Assembly (NCBI RefSeq): GCF_000379465.1
Contig: NZ_KB905392.1
Location: 622,193 to 686,192 of the forward strand
Source of the DNA: Sciscionella marina DSM 45152
GTDB lineage: Bacteria > Actinomycetota > Actinomycetes > Mycobacteriales > Pseudonocardiaceae
Length of the DNA: 64,000 nucleotides
Reading direction: 5' to 3'
Below, piece after piece: positions 44,505 to 54,271 of this stretch. The stretch's first letter is position 1; each line of letters opens with the position of its first letter. The notes under the pieces are model-generated. The model was not told the DNA's origin. It worked only from the letters and a program-made list of their open reading frames with translations, and did no database searches. Both the position numbers and the translations under genes were made by a program.

Positions 44505-45251
44505 TTGAATCCGAATTACGGGGAAATCGTCGTCTGGGAGCTCATCGGTACCGCGGTGCTCGTTCTGCTCGGTACCGGTGTGGTCGCCAATAATATGTTG
44601 CGCAATACCGGTGGTCGTGGTGGCGGCCCGCTGTTCATCAACATCGGCTGGGGTTTCGCGGTGTTCGCCGGTGCGAGCCTCGCCGACAAGACCGGCGCGC
44701 ACCTCAACCCGGCCGTCACCATCGGAAGCGCCATCGCGGGCAAAACCCCGTGGGATCAGGTTCCGTTCTATTTCATCGGCCAAATGGCGGGCGGAATTAT
44801 CGGCGCGATGCTGTGCTGGGCCACCTACAAGCTGCAATTCGACAAACACGACGAGCCACAGAACACGCTCGGCATTTTCTCCACGATCCCGCAGATTCCG
44901 AACAAGCCGTGGAACCTGGTGACCGAGATCATCGGCACCTTCGTGCTGGTGGCCTGGGTGCTGCTCTCCCCCGCCGCCGACGTCGCCAAGGACGGGGTTC
45001 CGGTGCTCGGCAACTCCGCGCTCGGCTATGCGGGTGTGGCGTTCGTGGTGCTGGTCATCGGCACCTCGCTCGGCGGCCCGACCGGGTACGCCATCAACCC
45101 CGCACGTGATCTCGGCCCGCGCATCGCGTACGCCTGGCTGATGCCGGTGAAGGGCAAGGGAAAGCCACAATGGGGCTATTCCTGGGTTCCCGTGCTCGGC
45201 CCGTTGGTCGGCGGCGCCCTCGCCGCGCTGCTCTACCTCGCCGTCTCCTGA
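44505..45251 (+). CDS. glpF: Glycerol uptake facilitator (aquaglyceroporin)
   Basis: The 248-residue MIP protein has six membrane helices and two NPA boxes (HLNPAVTIG and [11 protein letters not shown]); the Asp after the second NPA motif favours glycerol over water. The preferred start is TTG at 44505, because GGAGG lies exactly 5 nt upstream; in-frame GTG codons at 44493 and 44499 overlap that site. A -10-like TAGGTT is at 44471-44476. glpK follows 25 bp downstream. Confidence 0.9.
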   Translation: MNPNYGEIVVWELIGTAVLVLLGTGVVANNMLRNTGGRGGGPLFINIGWGFAVFAGASLADKTGAHLNPAVTIGSAIAGKTPWDQVPFYFIGQMAGGIIGAMLCWATYKLQFDKHDEPQNTLGIFSTIPQIPNKPWNLVTEIIGTFVLVAWVLLSPAADVAKDGVPVLGNSALGYAGVAFVVLVIGTSLGGPTGYAINPARDLGPRIAYAWLMPVKGKGKPQWGYSWVPVLGPLVGGALAALLYLAVS

Positions 45252-45276
45252 CCGTCTAGAAAGGACACTTGCCGTC

Positions 45277-46782
45277 ATGGCCGACTACATCGCAGCGATC
45301 GACCAGGGCACGACCTCCACGCGGTGCATGGTCTTCGACCACTCCGGACAAGTGGTCGCGGTGGACCAGAAGGAGCACCGCCAGATTTTCCCGCAGGCAG
45401 GCTGGGTGGAGCACGATGCGGCGGAGATCTGGGCCAATACCCGTTCGGTGACCGCGGGTGCGCTCGCGAACGGCGATCTCACCCCGTCCGATCTCGCCGC
45501 GGTCGGTATCACCAACCAGCGCGAGACCGCACTCGTCTGGGAGAAGGCCACCGGGAAACCGATCTACAACGCGATCGTGTGGCAGGACACCCGCACCGAC
45601 AAGATCGCCGAGGAGCTCGGCGCGCTCGGCGGCGGGCAGGAACGCTACCGGGACCGCACCGGGCTTCCGCTTGCCACGTATTTCTCCGGTCCCAAGATCC
45701 GCTGGATACTCGACAACGTCGAGGGCGCCCGCACCCGCGCCGAGAACGGCGAGCTGCTGTTCGGGAACATGGACACCTGGACGATCTGGAACATGACCGG
45801 CGGGCCGGATGGCGGGGTGCACGTCACCGATCCGACGAACGCCTCCCGCACCCTGCTCATGGATCTGGACACGCTGTCCTGGGATCCGGAGATCGCCGAG
45901 GACATGGGAGTACCGCTGGCGATGCTTCCCGAGATCAAGTCCTCCTCCGAGGTCTACGGCACGGTACGCGAGCGCGGCACGCTGGCCGGGGTGCCGATCG
46001 CGGGCATCCTCGGCGATCAACAGGCCGCGACCTTCGGACAGGCCTGCCTTTCCCCGGGTGAGGCCAAGAACACCTACGGCACGGGAAACTTCGTCCTGCT
46101 CAACACCGGCACGGAAAAAGTCATGAGCCGCAACGGTTTGCTCACCACAGTCTGCTACAAGATCGGTGAGCGGGACACCGTGTACGCCCTCGAAGGCTCC
46201 ATCGCGGTGACCGGTTCACTGGTGCAGTGGGTGCGCGACAACCTCGGGCTGATCGGTACCGCACCACAGATCGAGGACGAGGCGCGCGCGGTCGAGGACA
46301 ACGGCGGCTGCTATTTCGTGCCCGCTTTCTCCGGCCTGTTCGCTCCCTACTGGCGTTCCGATGCGCGCGGCGCCATCGTGGGGCTCACCCGTTACGTCAA
46401 CCGCGGCCACATCGCCCGCGCGGTGCTCGAGGCGACCGCCTTCCAGAGCCGCGAGGTGATCGACGCGATGAACGCGGATTCCGGGGTGGAGCTCACCGCA
46501 CTGAAGGTGGACGGCGGCATGGTGCTCAACGAGCTGCTCATGCAGTTCCAGGCCGACATCCTCGGGGTTCCCGTCGTGCGCCCGGTGGTCAACGAAACCA
46601 CCGCGCTCGGTGCCGCCTATGCCGCCGGTCTCGCGGTCGGATTCTGGTCCGGTGAAGAGGACATCCGGCGCAACTGGGCCGAGGACAAGCGCTGGCAGCC
46701 GCAGATGCCCGGGGACGAGCGCGCGCGGCAGTTCGCGAACTGGAAGAAGGCGGTCACCAGGACCTTCAATTGGGTCTCCTGA
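45277..46782 (+). CDS. glpK: Glycerol kinase
   Basis: The 501-residue FGGY kinase has [16 protein letters not shown] (phosphate 1), [13 protein letters not shown], the FGGY signature around [24 protein letters not shown] and [13 protein letters not shown]. It phosphorylates glycerol to glycerol-3-phosphate for GlpD. AGAAAGGA precedes the ATG. It is coupled to glpF; the GNAT gene starts 4 bp after its stop. Confidence 0.96.
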   Translation: MADYIAAIDQGTTSTRCMVFDHSGQVVAVDQKEHRQIFPQAGWVEHDAAEIWANTRSVTAGALANGDLTPSDLAAVGITNQRETALVWEKATGKPIYNAIVWQDTRTDKIAEELGALGGGQERYRDRTGLPLATYFSGPKIRWILDNVEGARTRAENGELLFGNMDTWTIWNMTGGPDGGVHVTDPTNASRTLLMDLDTLSWDPEIAEDMGVPLAMLPEIKSSSEVYGTVRERGTLAGVPIAGILGDQQAATFGQACLSPGEAKNTYGTGNFVLLNTGTEKVMSRNGLLTTVCYKIGERDTVYALEGSIAVTGSLVQWVRDNLGLIGTAPQIEDEARAVEDNGGCYFVPAFSGLFAPYWRSDARGAIVGLTRYVNRGHIARAVLEATAFQSREVIDAMNADSGVELTALKVDGGMVLNELLMQFQADILGVPVVRPVVNETTALGAAYAAGLAVGFWSGEEDIRRNWAEDKRWQPQMPGDERARQFANWKKAVTRTFNWVS

Positions 46783-46786
46783 GCCC

Positions 46787-47383
46787 ATGGCCCCGATTCG
46801 CGCCGCCGGTGGCGCGGATGCCGGACGGCTCGCCGGGATCCTCGGTGCCGCGTTCGCCGAGGATCCCGTGATGCTGTGGATGTTCCGGGAACGCCAGGAC
46901 TGCACCCACGCGGTCACCATCCTGTTCCGTGCCCTGCTGCAGGCGCACTATCTGCGCCGCGGGGTCTGCGCGCTCACCGAGGGCGGGGCCGCGGTCTGGA
47001 CCATGCCGGGCGCACACGAGTTCGGCGCGCTCGGCGAATTGCGCCTAGCGCCCGGCGTGCTGCATGCTGCCCGCCTGCGGATCGACCGGCTACTCGCCTT
47101 CGACTCCCTCAGCAGGAAACACCAGCCCCGCGAACCGCACTGGTACCTGCACCTGCTCGGGGTGGAACCGCATGCGCGCGGCAAGGGTATCGGTGGCGCA
47201 CTGCTCGAGAAGCAGCTCGCGGTGATCGACGAGGCCGGGTTGCCCGCGCATCTGGAGAGCACGAACGAACGCAACGTCCCGCTCTACGAACGGCATGGCT
47301 TCACCGTCACCGCGCAGGTGCGCATCCGGTCCGGTTCCCCCGAGTTCTATCCGATGTGGCGCCCTGCGGGCGGCCCGGGCTGA
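46787..47383 (+). CDS. GNAT family N-acetyltransferase
   Basis: The 198-residue protein has WYLHLLGVEPHARGKGIGGALLEKQL as the acetyl-CoA loop and HLESTNERNVPLYERHGFTV as motif B. The N-terminal AFAEDPVMLWMFRE segment is common in actinobacterial GNATs next to metabolic genes. It starts 4 bp after glpK, so it is probably in the glycerol operon, though no substrate link is evident. Confidence 0.9.
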   Translation: MAPIRAAGGADAGRLAGILGAAFAEDPVMLWMFRERQDCTHAVTILFRALLQAHYLRRGVCALTEGGAAVWTMPGAHEFGALGELRLAPGVLHAARLRIDRLLAFDSLSRKHQPREPHWYLHLLGVEPHARGKGIGGALLEKQLAVIDEAGLPAHLESTNERNVPLYERHGFTVTAQVRIRSGSPEFYPMWRPAGGPG

Positions 47384-47460
47384 ACGTGGACGGCGGGTGC
47401 GGATACCCTCCCGAATCCGCACCCGCACGACTCCCCCGGTCGCACCTGGTGTTCCGGCGC

Positions 47461-47853
47461 TCAGCGGCGCACCCGGTGGAAGGCGGCCGCCCCGGTCACC
47501 CCACCGAACAGGGTCGCTGCGATGCCACCCCCGATCAGCCAGCCGGTGTCCGGGCGCCCGGGCACACCGTCGAGATCCGTGTACCCCACCGTGGCCCCGT
47601 CGCCGGCTTCCGCCGCACCGTGCGGTTTCGGAGCGACCTGTTGCGCGGAATCCCCGTTGGCCCGGTCCCCGTCCTCCGGCTGCGCCACGTTTCCCTGCTG
47701 GTGCGGCGTTTCCTGCTTGTGCAGGGAAATCTGCACCGAGCGTGCCGAATCATGTTGCGGCACAACAGTTTCCGCAATCGCCGGCGCGGTGAGCAAGGCG
47801 CCGAACGCGAACGCGGCGGCCACCGTGCACAGGCGTCTAGCCGCCTTGGACAT
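47461..47853 (-). CDS. Secreted protein with sortase-like C-terminal anchor
   Basis: The 130-residue protein has a signal peptide (cleavage after AIA, about 27), a low-complexity Gln/His/Asp region and a GAAEAGDG motif. Near the end RPDTG is followed by about 20 hydrophobic residues and a HRVRR basic tail. That order imitates an LPXTG-type cell-wall sorting signal with Arg in the first position. The start at 47853 is set by GAAGGGGAA upstream. It lies directly downstream of the sortase gene. The function is unknown. Confidence 0.75.
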   Translation of the reverse strand: MSKAARRLCTVAAAFAFGALLTAPAIAETVVPQHDSARSVQISLHKQETPHQQGNVAQPEDGDRANGDSAQQVAPKPHGAAEAGDGATVGYTDLDGVPGRPDTGWLIGGGIAATLFGGVTGAAAFHRVRR

Positions 47854-47931
47854 GCGTTGTTTCCCCTTCACCGGCCGTGGTTCCCGAATCCCTGTACAGA
47901 CAAAGACGTCCGTACCCGGATTCGGTTGCCT

Positions 47932-48531
47932 CTAACCGCGGAAAAGATCTGCGTAGACGATGACGTTGTCCCGATAGCTGCGCTCCGCGCGGTTGAAGGA
48001 ACCGCCGCAGGTGATCAGCCGCAGCTCGGGTTTGGTGGTGTTGCCGTACACCGCCTGGGTGGGGAACTCGTCCTTGGGCACCTGATCCACCGCACGCACC
48101 CGGAACCGCGCGGTTTTCCCGTCCGCGCGGGCGATGTCGACCTCCTGGCCTGCCTTGACCTTGTCGAGGTCGTAGAAGATCCCCTTCTTGTGGTTCCCGT
48201 CGACATGGCCGAGTACGACCGACGGACCGACCTGCCCCGGTGTGGGCCCGTTCCGGTACCAGCCGGCTTGGCGCGGCTGGCTCACCGGCGGTACCGCGAC
48301 ACTCCCGTCGGACTGCAGACCGAGCGGGACGAGGCCGGATTCCGCGCCGATACTGGGAATGTCCAACCGTACCGGCGTCGATCGCGGCATTCCCGCCTGC
48401 GGTGCGGAGCTGGCCGCGGGCTTGGGTGCCGCCTGCCCGGCAGGTTGCGCGCTCGGTCCCGCGCAACCCGCCGCGAGCAGTGCGGGTGCCACCGCCGCGA
48501 CCACCGCCGTCGCGAGGCGTGCCTTTCGCAT
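47932..48531 (-). CDS. Class F-like sortase
   Basis: The 199-residue protein has the sortase catalytic triad: His in VVLGHVDGN, Cys in LRLITCGGSF and Arg in SYRDNVIVY. The short single domain and Ala/Pro-rich N-terminal spacer fit the actinobacterial class F group. The N-terminal leader ends LLAAGC (Cys 23), a lipobox-like sequence, so lipid anchoring instead of a membrane helix is possible. It starts 4 bp after the stop of the upstream secreted protein, implying one operon. Confidence 0.88.
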   Translation of the reverse strand: MRKARLATAVVAAVAPALLAAGCAGPSAQPAGQAAPKPAASSAPQAGMPRSTPVRLDIPSIGAESGLVPLGLQSDGSVAVPPVSQPRQAGWYRNGPTPGQVGPSVVLGHVDGNHKKGIFYDLDKVKAGQEVDIARADGKTARFRVRAVDQVPKDEFPTQAVYGNTTKPELRLITCGGSFNRAERSYRDNVIVYADLFRG

Positions 48532-48535
48532 CGGC

Positions 48536-49126
48536 TCAGCGAAGGCCGGCGAGCGATCCGTCACCGGTCTCCGCGGCACCCTTGGGCACCACGGTCACCT
48601 GGTGCTCGCTGATCGGCACCGGCTTCGAGGGCTTTTTCGCACCGAGCACCGTCAGGCTCGCCGAGAGCGGCTTGCCCGCGCAGCTCGACGTGACCGAATA
48701 GGTTCCCGGTTTGACCGAGGCGACGGTGGCGTTCTCGTACAGCGAGCCGGCCGCACCGTCGGCCCTGCCCATCCGCAGCGCGGGAGAACTCGTCGAGCCC
48801 TTGTCCCCGAGACAGGTCAGTCGCACCACCACGCCCTGGCCCGGGCGGGCGGAGTGCGGAGACACGGTCAGGGACGAGCCTTGCGAGTCACCACCGGGCT
48901 GCGTGGTCGTGGGTTCCGGTTTGCTCGTCGTGGGTTCCGGCTGGCTCGTGCTCGTCGGAGCGGGTGAGCTGGTCGGATCCGCCGAGGTGGTCGGCGCGGG
49001 GGCCGCGGTCGGTTCCTGGGCCGGGGCCGTCGCCGCAGAGGCGCCGATGGCGGTCGCAAGTACGAGGACGCCGGTGCCCGCGGCACTGGTGATCAACCTG
49101 AAACTCTTACGCGAACTGATACGCAT
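48536..49126 (-). CDS. Secreted Thr/Pro/Ser-rich protein of the sortase operon
   Basis: The 196-residue protein has a signal peptide (cleavage near ASA, about 31), an approximately 45-residue Pro/Ser/Thr linker with repeated (S/T)KPEPTT units, and a beta-sandwich-like domain with two cysteines. It ends PKGAAETGDGSLAGLR: an ETGDG sorting-like motif, but the usual hydrophobic anchor is absent. GGAGG lies 7 nt before the ATG. The first gene of a three-gene unit with the sortase, it is a likely substrate or partner. Confidence 0.78.
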   Translation of the reverse strand: MRISSRKSFRLITSAAGTGVLVLATAIGASAATAPAQEPTAAPAPTTSADPTSSPAPTSTSQPEPTTSKPEPTTTQPGGDSQGSSLTVSPHSARPGQGVVVRLTCLGDKGSTSSPALRMGRADGAAGSLYENATVASVKPGTYSVTSSCAGKPLSASLTVLGAKKPSKPVPISEHQVTVVPKGAAETGDGSLAGLR

Positions 49127-49325
49127 TCGTGACCTCCGAAAAATATCGAGCGATTACCGAAGTACCGCACACGAAATGCCTGCGGTAAACCGTCGAATCG
49201 CTTCGAGCGGTGTCTATTCGAACCCTTCCGGAAGGCCTCACTCAAAAGACGCCCGTTGGCCCGGAAAGGTTGCCACGTATCGAAAAAATCCGCCTCTGCC
49301 CAGATCAGCCGTGTTACCCGTGAGT

Positions 49326-50729
49326 TCAGTCCAGGTCGTCGTGGCGCATCAGCTGGCGCCCGGCCTCGGTGATCGAACCGGACAGCGAGGGGTAGACCGA
49401 GAAGGTCATCGCCAGGTTGTCCACGGTGAGCTGGTTCTGCACGGCAAGGGTGATCGGCAGGATCAGCTCGCTCGCCCGTGGTGCGACGACCACACCGCCG
49501 ACGACGACCCCGGTCGCCGGACGGCAGAACAGCTTGACGAAGCCACGGCGCAGCCCGTCCATCTTGGCCCTGGCGTTCGTGGCCAGCGGGAGCATCACGG
49601 TGCGCGCGGGTACCTCACCGGCGTCGATCGCCTGCTGGCTGATCCCCACCGTGGCGATCTCGGGGTGAGTGAACACGTTCGCCGCGACCGTCTTGAGTTT
49701 GATCGGGGCGACGCCCTCGCCGAGCGCGTGCCACATCGCGATCCGGCCCTGCATCCCGGCCACCGAGGCGAGCATGAGCACGCCGGTGCAGTCGCCGGCA
49801 GCGTAGATCCCGGACACCGAAGTACGCGAGACCCGGTCCACCGAGATGAACCCGCCCCTGTCCGGTTCGATGCCGACCCGTTCGAGGCCGATGCCTTCGG
49901 TGTTCGGTACCGAACCCACGGTCATCAACGCATGACTGCCGGTCACGGTGCGCCCGTCGGAGAGCCGCACGACCACTCCGTCCTCGGTACGCTCCACGGC
50001 GTCCGCGCGGGCGTGCTTGAGCACCCTGGTGCCGCGTTCGGCGAACACGTCCTCGAGCACCGCCGCCGCGTCCGCGTCCTCGTGCGGCAGCACCCTGTCC
50101 CGGCTGGACACGAGGGTCACCTGCACACCCATCTCGGTGTAGGCGGAGGCGAACTCGGCACCGGTGACCCCGGAGCCGACCACGATCAGGTGTTCCGGGA
50201 GCTGGTCGAGTTCGTAGAGCTGGCGCCAGGTCAGTACCCGTTCGCCGTCCGGTTCCGCGCCGGGGAGCACCCGCGGATGCGCGCCGGTGGCGATGAGCAC
50301 CACATCGGCGGAAAGCACCTCGGTTCCGCCTTCGGTGAGCTCGACCTCGATGCTGTGCTGCGCCAATCCCGGTGCCTCGTCGCAGAAACGCGCGGTCCCG
50401 GTGAGCATCCGCACACCCTCACGCTGCAGCCGGGCCCGGATGTCGGCCGATTGGGCGAGCGCGAGTCCCTTGACCCTGCCGTGCACCGTCGGCACATCCA
50501 CCACGGCCTTCTCGGTCTCGGCGTGGATGCCCAGCTCGTCGACCGCATGAAAGGAGGACCGCGCCCCGGCCGAGGCGATGAAGGTCTTCGAGGGCACGCA
50601 GTCGTAGAGCACGCACGCGCCGCCGAGCCCTTCCTCCTCGACGACCGTCACCTCCGCGCCGTGCTGTGCCCCGACGAGCGCCGACTCGTATCCGGCGATC
50701 CCGCCGCCCATGATCACGATGCGGGTCAC
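49326..50729 (-). CDS. lpdA: NAD(P)H-quinone reductase, LpdA-like flavoprotein disulfide reductase
   Basis: The 467-residue class I pyridine nucleotide-disulfide oxidoreductase has GGGIAGYESA FAD fold, redox-type CVLYDC pair in GGACVLYDCVPSK, NAD fold VVGSGVTGAEFAS and IYAAGDC. The C-terminal His of lipoamide dehydrogenases is replaced by Tyr (VYPSLSGSITE), the pattern of the mycobacterial Rv3303c quinone reductase, so lipoamide activity is unlikely. Synteny with glpD and the following cyclotransferase supports this. I recall that Rv3303c lacks the first Cys, which is present here. Confidence 0.87.
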   Translation of the reverse strand: MTRIVIMGGGIAGYESALVGAQHGAEVTVVEEEGLGGACVLYDCVPSKTFIASAGARSSFHAVDELGIHAETEKAVVDVPTVHGRVKGLALAQSADIRARLQREGVRMLTGTARFCDEAPGLAQHSIEVELTEGGTEVLSADVVLIATGAHPRVLPGAEPDGERVLTWRQLYELDQLPEHLIVVGSGVTGAEFASAYTEMGVQVTLVSSRDRVLPHEDADAAAVLEDVFAERGTRVLKHARADAVERTEDGVVVRLSDGRTVTGSHALMTVGSVPNTEGIGLERVGIEPDRGGFISVDRVSRTSVSGIYAAGDCTGVLMLASVAGMQGRIAMWHALGEGVAPIKLKTVAANVFTHPEIATVGISQQAIDAGEVPARTVMLPLATNARAKMDGLRRGFVKLFCRPATGVVVGGVVVAPRASELILPITLAVQNQLTVDNLAMTFSVYPSLSGSITEAGRQLMRHDDLD

Positions 50730-50845
50730 GTGCTGGCCTCCCTCTCACCCGAGAACTCGCTCGTTACCGTACGCGCGCGCGAACGAAACGGACGCACGGG
50801 GCACGGCCCGCAACCCGCGCGGGAGTGATCGAATAGTCTGTCTCC

Positions 50846-51298
50846 GTGGCGTTGTATGCAGCTTATGGGTCCAACATGGATCCGACGCAGATGGCCGAGC
50901 GCGCCCCGCACTCTCCGATGTCCGAAACGGGGTGGCTCATCGGGTGGCGGCTCACGTTCGGCGGCGAGGACATCGGCTGGGAGGGCGCGCTCGCCACGAT
51001 CGTCGAGGATCCCGACTCGCAGGTTTTCGTGGTGCTCTACGACGTGACGCCGTACGACGAGGCGCGCCTGGACCGCTGGGAGGGTTCCGAGCTCGGCCTG
51101 CACAGCAAGATCCGGCTCCGGGTGCAGACACTCGGCGGTTCGGTCCTTTCCTGGCTGTACGTGCTCGATGCCTACGAGGGCGGTCTCCCTTCGGCGCGCT
51201 ATCTCGGCGTGATGTCCGATGCCGCCGAGGCCGCCGGTGCACCCGCCGACTACGTGTCCTCGTTGCGCACCCGGCCCTGCCGGGGCATCGGTCCGTGA
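50846..51298 (+). CDS. Gamma-glutamylcyclotransferase (AIG2-like) family protein
   Basis: The 150-residue protein has LYAAYGSNMDP, the substrate-binding loop of the cyclotransferase fold, and VTPYDEARLDRWEGSELG with the acidic residue expected near the active site. It resembles Rv3304. Substrates could be gamma-glutamyl or mycothiol-like amines, which is not decidable here. TAGTCT (50834-50839) ends 6 nt before the GTG, a leaderless pattern. The 3' end overlaps the convergent gene by 49 bp. Confidence 0.87.
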   Translation: MALYAAYGSNMDPTQMAERAPHSPMSETGWLIGWRLTFGGEDIGWEGALATIVEDPDSQVFVVLYDVTPYDEARLDRWEGSELGLHSKIRLRVQTLGGSVLSWLYVLDAYEGGLPSARYLGVMSDAAEAAGAPADYVSSLRTRPCRGIGP

Positions 51299-52170
51299 CC
51301 GGACTCCCTTCCGGAATCGCCTAACGCGACACTGAGCCCGGTGCCGAGTTCGGCGAGCCAGCCCGTGCCGGGTCCGGCACGGATCAGGCTCCATCCCCGC
51401 TCCCGCAGGTCCGCATCACGCAACGGGTCCGGTGCCCGGGTCATTTCGAGCGCCAGGCGGTCGGCCGGCCAGGCGAACTCCAGCCGGTACAGCTCACGTC
51501 TGGCGGCATCGCGTACCGGGAACCACAGCCGTGGGACGGGCAACCCATGGTCGGCGATCGCCAGCAGCGCGGCACCGGCGGCCGTTCCCCTCGTCTTGCC
51601 GCTGACCAGGCAGCTGAGCCGATCGCCCCGTTCGCGGTAGCGGGGATCGCGCCGTTCGGCGATCCGGGCCCGGATTCCGGCGCGGAAGGATCTTCGCCAC
51701 GCCACCGGCTGTAGGGCGAGAGCCTCCTCGGCCACGGCGAATCCGAAATCCCGTTCCGGCGCGCACAGCAGTTCGGCGAGCGCGTGGTCGAGACCTACCG
51801 TCGGTAGCCCGCAGACGGTGTCCGGTGCATAGCGGGCGGGGTCTCCGTGATGGATCCGGATACCGGATGGCGCACTGCGATTGCGGCCGTACGGCCGGAG
51901 CACGTGCACCTGCTGGACGCGGGCGCTGGAGCAGCCGTGCAGCCAGGCGGCGCTCGCCCGGCACAGCACACTGCCCGGCCCGCACCACAGGATGGCGGCG
52001 GAGGCGACGGTGAGCGGGTCGGCCGCCCGCGCCCCGCGCACCAGCACCCCGGGGAACCGTTCCCGCAGCTGCCCGGTGCTCACCGCGAGGCGCAGCGGAT
52101 ACCCACCGATCTCGGCACGCGCCGCGCGCTCGATACACGCGCCGTTGGTCATGCAGCTCAGCTCGGTCAT
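51250..52170 (-). CDS. AbiEi-like antitoxin / DUF559-like protein
   Basis: The 306-residue protein has a central LWCGPGSVLCRASAAWLHG, typical of actinobacterial AbiEi-type proteins, and a C-terminal LYRLEFAWPADRLALEM ... RDADLRERGWSLIR resembling a very-short-patch-repair-like (DUF559) nuclease fold. Active-site residues are reduced. No toxin partner is adjacent. The ATG at 52170 has GGGGAG 10 nt upstream. Its last 49 bp are shared with the convergent gene. The 269 bp upstream (52171-52439) contain only GCGAG-rich low-complexity sequence. Confidence 0.68.
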   Translation of the reverse strand: MTELSCMTNGACIERAARAEIGGYPLRLAVSTGQLRERFPGVLVRGARAADPLTVASAAILWCGPGSVLCRASAAWLHGCSSARVQQVHVLRPYGRNRSAPSGIRIHHGDPARYAPDTVCGLPTVGLDHALAELLCAPERDFGFAVAEEALALQPVAWRRSFRAGIRARIAERRDPRYRERGDRLSCLVSGKTRGTAAGAALLAIADHGLPVPRLWFPVRDAARRELYRLEFAWPADRLALEMTRAPDPLRDADLRERGWSLIRAGPGTGWLAELGTGLSVALGDSGRESGHGPMPRQGRVRNEDT

Positions 52171-52439
52171 GTGAGCGGAGCTCCCCGAGCATCGCAGCGA
52201 GCCCCGGCGAGCGAGTCCGCGAAGACGCCGATCGAGTGAGGACACGAGCGAGCCTCAGCGAGCGAGGCCCGGAGCGAGTGAGAAGTCGAGCCGAGGTCGC
52301 AGCGCAAGGCAAGATCCGATCGGGTCGACACGGTCATGAGAACGAGCATGCCGTGGTCCGCCCGGAAGACAACGGGCCTGCGCAAATCTGTGGATGGCGG
52401 TGGCCGCTGTGGACAACCGCGCAGACAGACGGCCGGTGG

Positions 52440-53699
52440 TCAGCGCTGCGCGGTCAGCGCGTGCAGCGCGGCTGTCACATGGACCCGGACACCGATGGGA
52501 AGCGCCCGCTCGTCGATGTCGAAGGCGGGCCGGTGGATATCCCGGTGCTCGCCACCGCCGTGCACCCCGAGCCGGGCGAAGGTGCCCGGCACCTGCTCCA
52601 GGTACCACGCGAAGTCCTCGCCACCTGAGGACTGCGGCGCCGTGGCGACCGCATCGGTGCCGATCGCCGAGGTCACGGCCTCGGAGAGCAGTTCGGTGCT
52701 GCGTTCCTCGTTGACCACCGGGGGAACTCCCCTGCGGTAGTCGAGCTCGAACCCGACCCCGGTCGGCGAGACGAGGGCGGCGACGAATTCGCGCACCAGG
52801 GGTTCGAGCGCGGCCCAGGTGTCCCGGTCGGCGGTGCGCAGCGTGCCGCGCAGTTGCCCCTCCTTGGGCACCGCGTTCGGTGCGTTCCCCGCGTGCACCG
52901 CACCCCAGACGAGCACCGTCCCGGAGCGTGGGTCGACCCGCCTGGACAACAGCGCGGGCAGGCCGGTGATCACCGAGCCGAGCGCGTTGACCAGGTCCGC
53001 GGTCAGATGGGGGCGGGAGGTGTGCCCGCCGGGAGAGGTGAGCCCCAGCTCGATGAAATCGGTCGCGGAGGTGATCGGGCCGACCCGGGTGCCGACCGTG
53101 CCGACGTCCAGTTTCGGTTCGCAGTGCAGGCCGAAGATGCGCTCGACCCCCTCGAGCCCGCCCGCCTCGATCACGTCGAGCGCGCCGCCGGGCATGACCT
53201 CCTCGGCGGGCTGGAAGATCAGCCGTACCCGCCCGGGCAGGCTCGGGGCCTGGACGAGCGCATGCGCGGCGCCGAGCAGCATCGCGGTATGCGCGTCGTG
53301 TCCGCAGGCGTGCGCCACCCCGTCCACGGTCGAGGCGAACGGGAGGCCGGTGTCCTCGTGCACGGGCAGGGCGTCGATGTCCGCACGCAGCGCGACGCAC
53401 CGGTCCCCGCTGCCGATATCGCAGATCAGGCCGGTTCCGTTCGGGAGGACATCGGGTTTGAGCCCGATCGAGCGCAGCAGGTCACCGACGAGTTCGGTGG
53501 TCGCGTACTCGTCGCGGGCGAGCTCGGGGCGGGCGTGGATGAGCCTGCGCCAGGCGACGAGATCCGCGCTGCCGCGGCGCAACCAGCTCTCCAGCCAGTC
53601 CGGTCCCCGTCCCTTGGCCAGGTCGGCGACGTCGCCCGCTCCGGTGAGCAACTCCTCGATTCCGCCGGTGCGCTCCGGCTGTGCGTCGACCAGGGTCAC
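52440..53699 (-). CDS. M20 family amidohydrolase
   Basis: The M20D metallo-amidohydrolase has VALRADIDALPVHEDTGLPF (first metal ligand), HACGHDAHTAMLLGAA, FQPAEEVMPGGA and C-terminal GGEDFAWYLE. It acts on N-acyl amino acids or related amides, and sits where mycobacteria have amiA1/amiB1. The GTG at 53699 has GGAG 8 nt upstream (419 residues). ATG 53759 gives 439 residues, but its extra 20 residues look unconserved and lack a Shine-Dalgarno. Confidence 0.88.
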   Translation of the reverse strand: MTLVDAQPERTGGIEELLTGAGDVADLAKGRGPDWLESWLRRGSADLVAWRRLIHARPELARDEYATTELVGDLLRSIGLKPDVLPNGTGLICDIGSGDRCVALRADIDALPVHEDTGLPFASTVDGVAHACGHDAHTAMLLGAAHALVQAPSLPGRVRLIFQPAEEVMPGGALDVIEAGGLEGVERIFGLHCEPKLDVGTVGTRVGPITSATDFIELGLTSPGGHTSRPHLTADLVNALGSVITGLPALLSRRVDPRSGTVLVWGAVHAGNAPNAVPKEGQLRGTLRTADRDTWAALEPLVREFVAALVSPTGVGFELDYRRGVPPVVNEERSTELLSEAVTSAIGTDAVATAPQSSGGEDFAWYLEQVPGTFARLGVHGGGEHRDIHRPAFDIDERALPIGVRVHVTAALHALTAQR

Positions 53700-53922
53700 T
53701 GCTGCGGCTCCATCGGCGAACCTCCTCGAAAGGCTTGCGCTGTCGTGCTCATCATGCACGGATACTCGACGACAGAACGTAGTTTCGGCTGATCAACCGC
53801 TCGCCGGTCGCGCGAGTGCGCTGGACGGCAATCGGGAATTCAGCCCGGCCGAACGCTGTGCGCGGGCCTCGAGGTCTCAGAGTTCGTTACCGAAAGAGCA
53901 CGGCAGATGACGGAGCAGGGGA

Positions 53923-54267
53923 CTATGCCTTGGCGTTCTGGAGGTTCTTGAGCTTCCTGCGGTACTTGCCGCGCTTGCGCCGCCCGAAGTAGACGATGAC
54001 GAGCAGCAGCACCACGACCACGCCGAGGATCAGTTTGTTGGCCGAACGCTCCTTGTCGGCCTGCTCCTGCTGCTTGTTGATCGACACCCCGGGCTCCGGT
54101 CCGGCGGTCGCGGCGTGCCCGCCGACCGCGGTCGAGGAACCGACCAGGGCGGCGGAAGTGGCCGGCTGCGCCGTGGCTACCTGTGGGAGCAGTCCGCCGC
54201 CGAGGCCGAGCAGCATGGCGCACAGCCCGAGCAGGACGATCCGGCTGGCGCGGTGTTGTGAACGCAC
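53923..54267 (-). CDS. Small membrane protein co-transcribed with meaB
   Basis: The 114-residue protein has a signal peptide-like start (hydrophobic 8-30, ending VATA), an extracytoplasmic low-complexity stretch, then a membrane helix (about 78-96) and a strongly basic tail (GRRKRGKYRRKLKN). Topology is thus outside-to-inside with a positively charged cytoplasmic end. The GTG lies 4 bp after the meaB stop. No family is recognised. Confidence 0.72.
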   Translation of the reverse strand: MRSQHRASRIVLLGLCAMLLGLGGGLLPQVATAQPATSAALVGSSTAVGGHAATAGPEPGVSINKQQEQADKERSANKLILGVVVVLLLVIVYFGRRKRGKYRRKLKNLQNAKA

Positions 54268-54271
54268 ACGC

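Noticed and set aside
52171-52439. GCGAG-rich stretch as a CRISPR-like or iteron array
   Set aside because: Units are irregular in length and spacing, with no constant repeat and no adjacent cas or rep gene.
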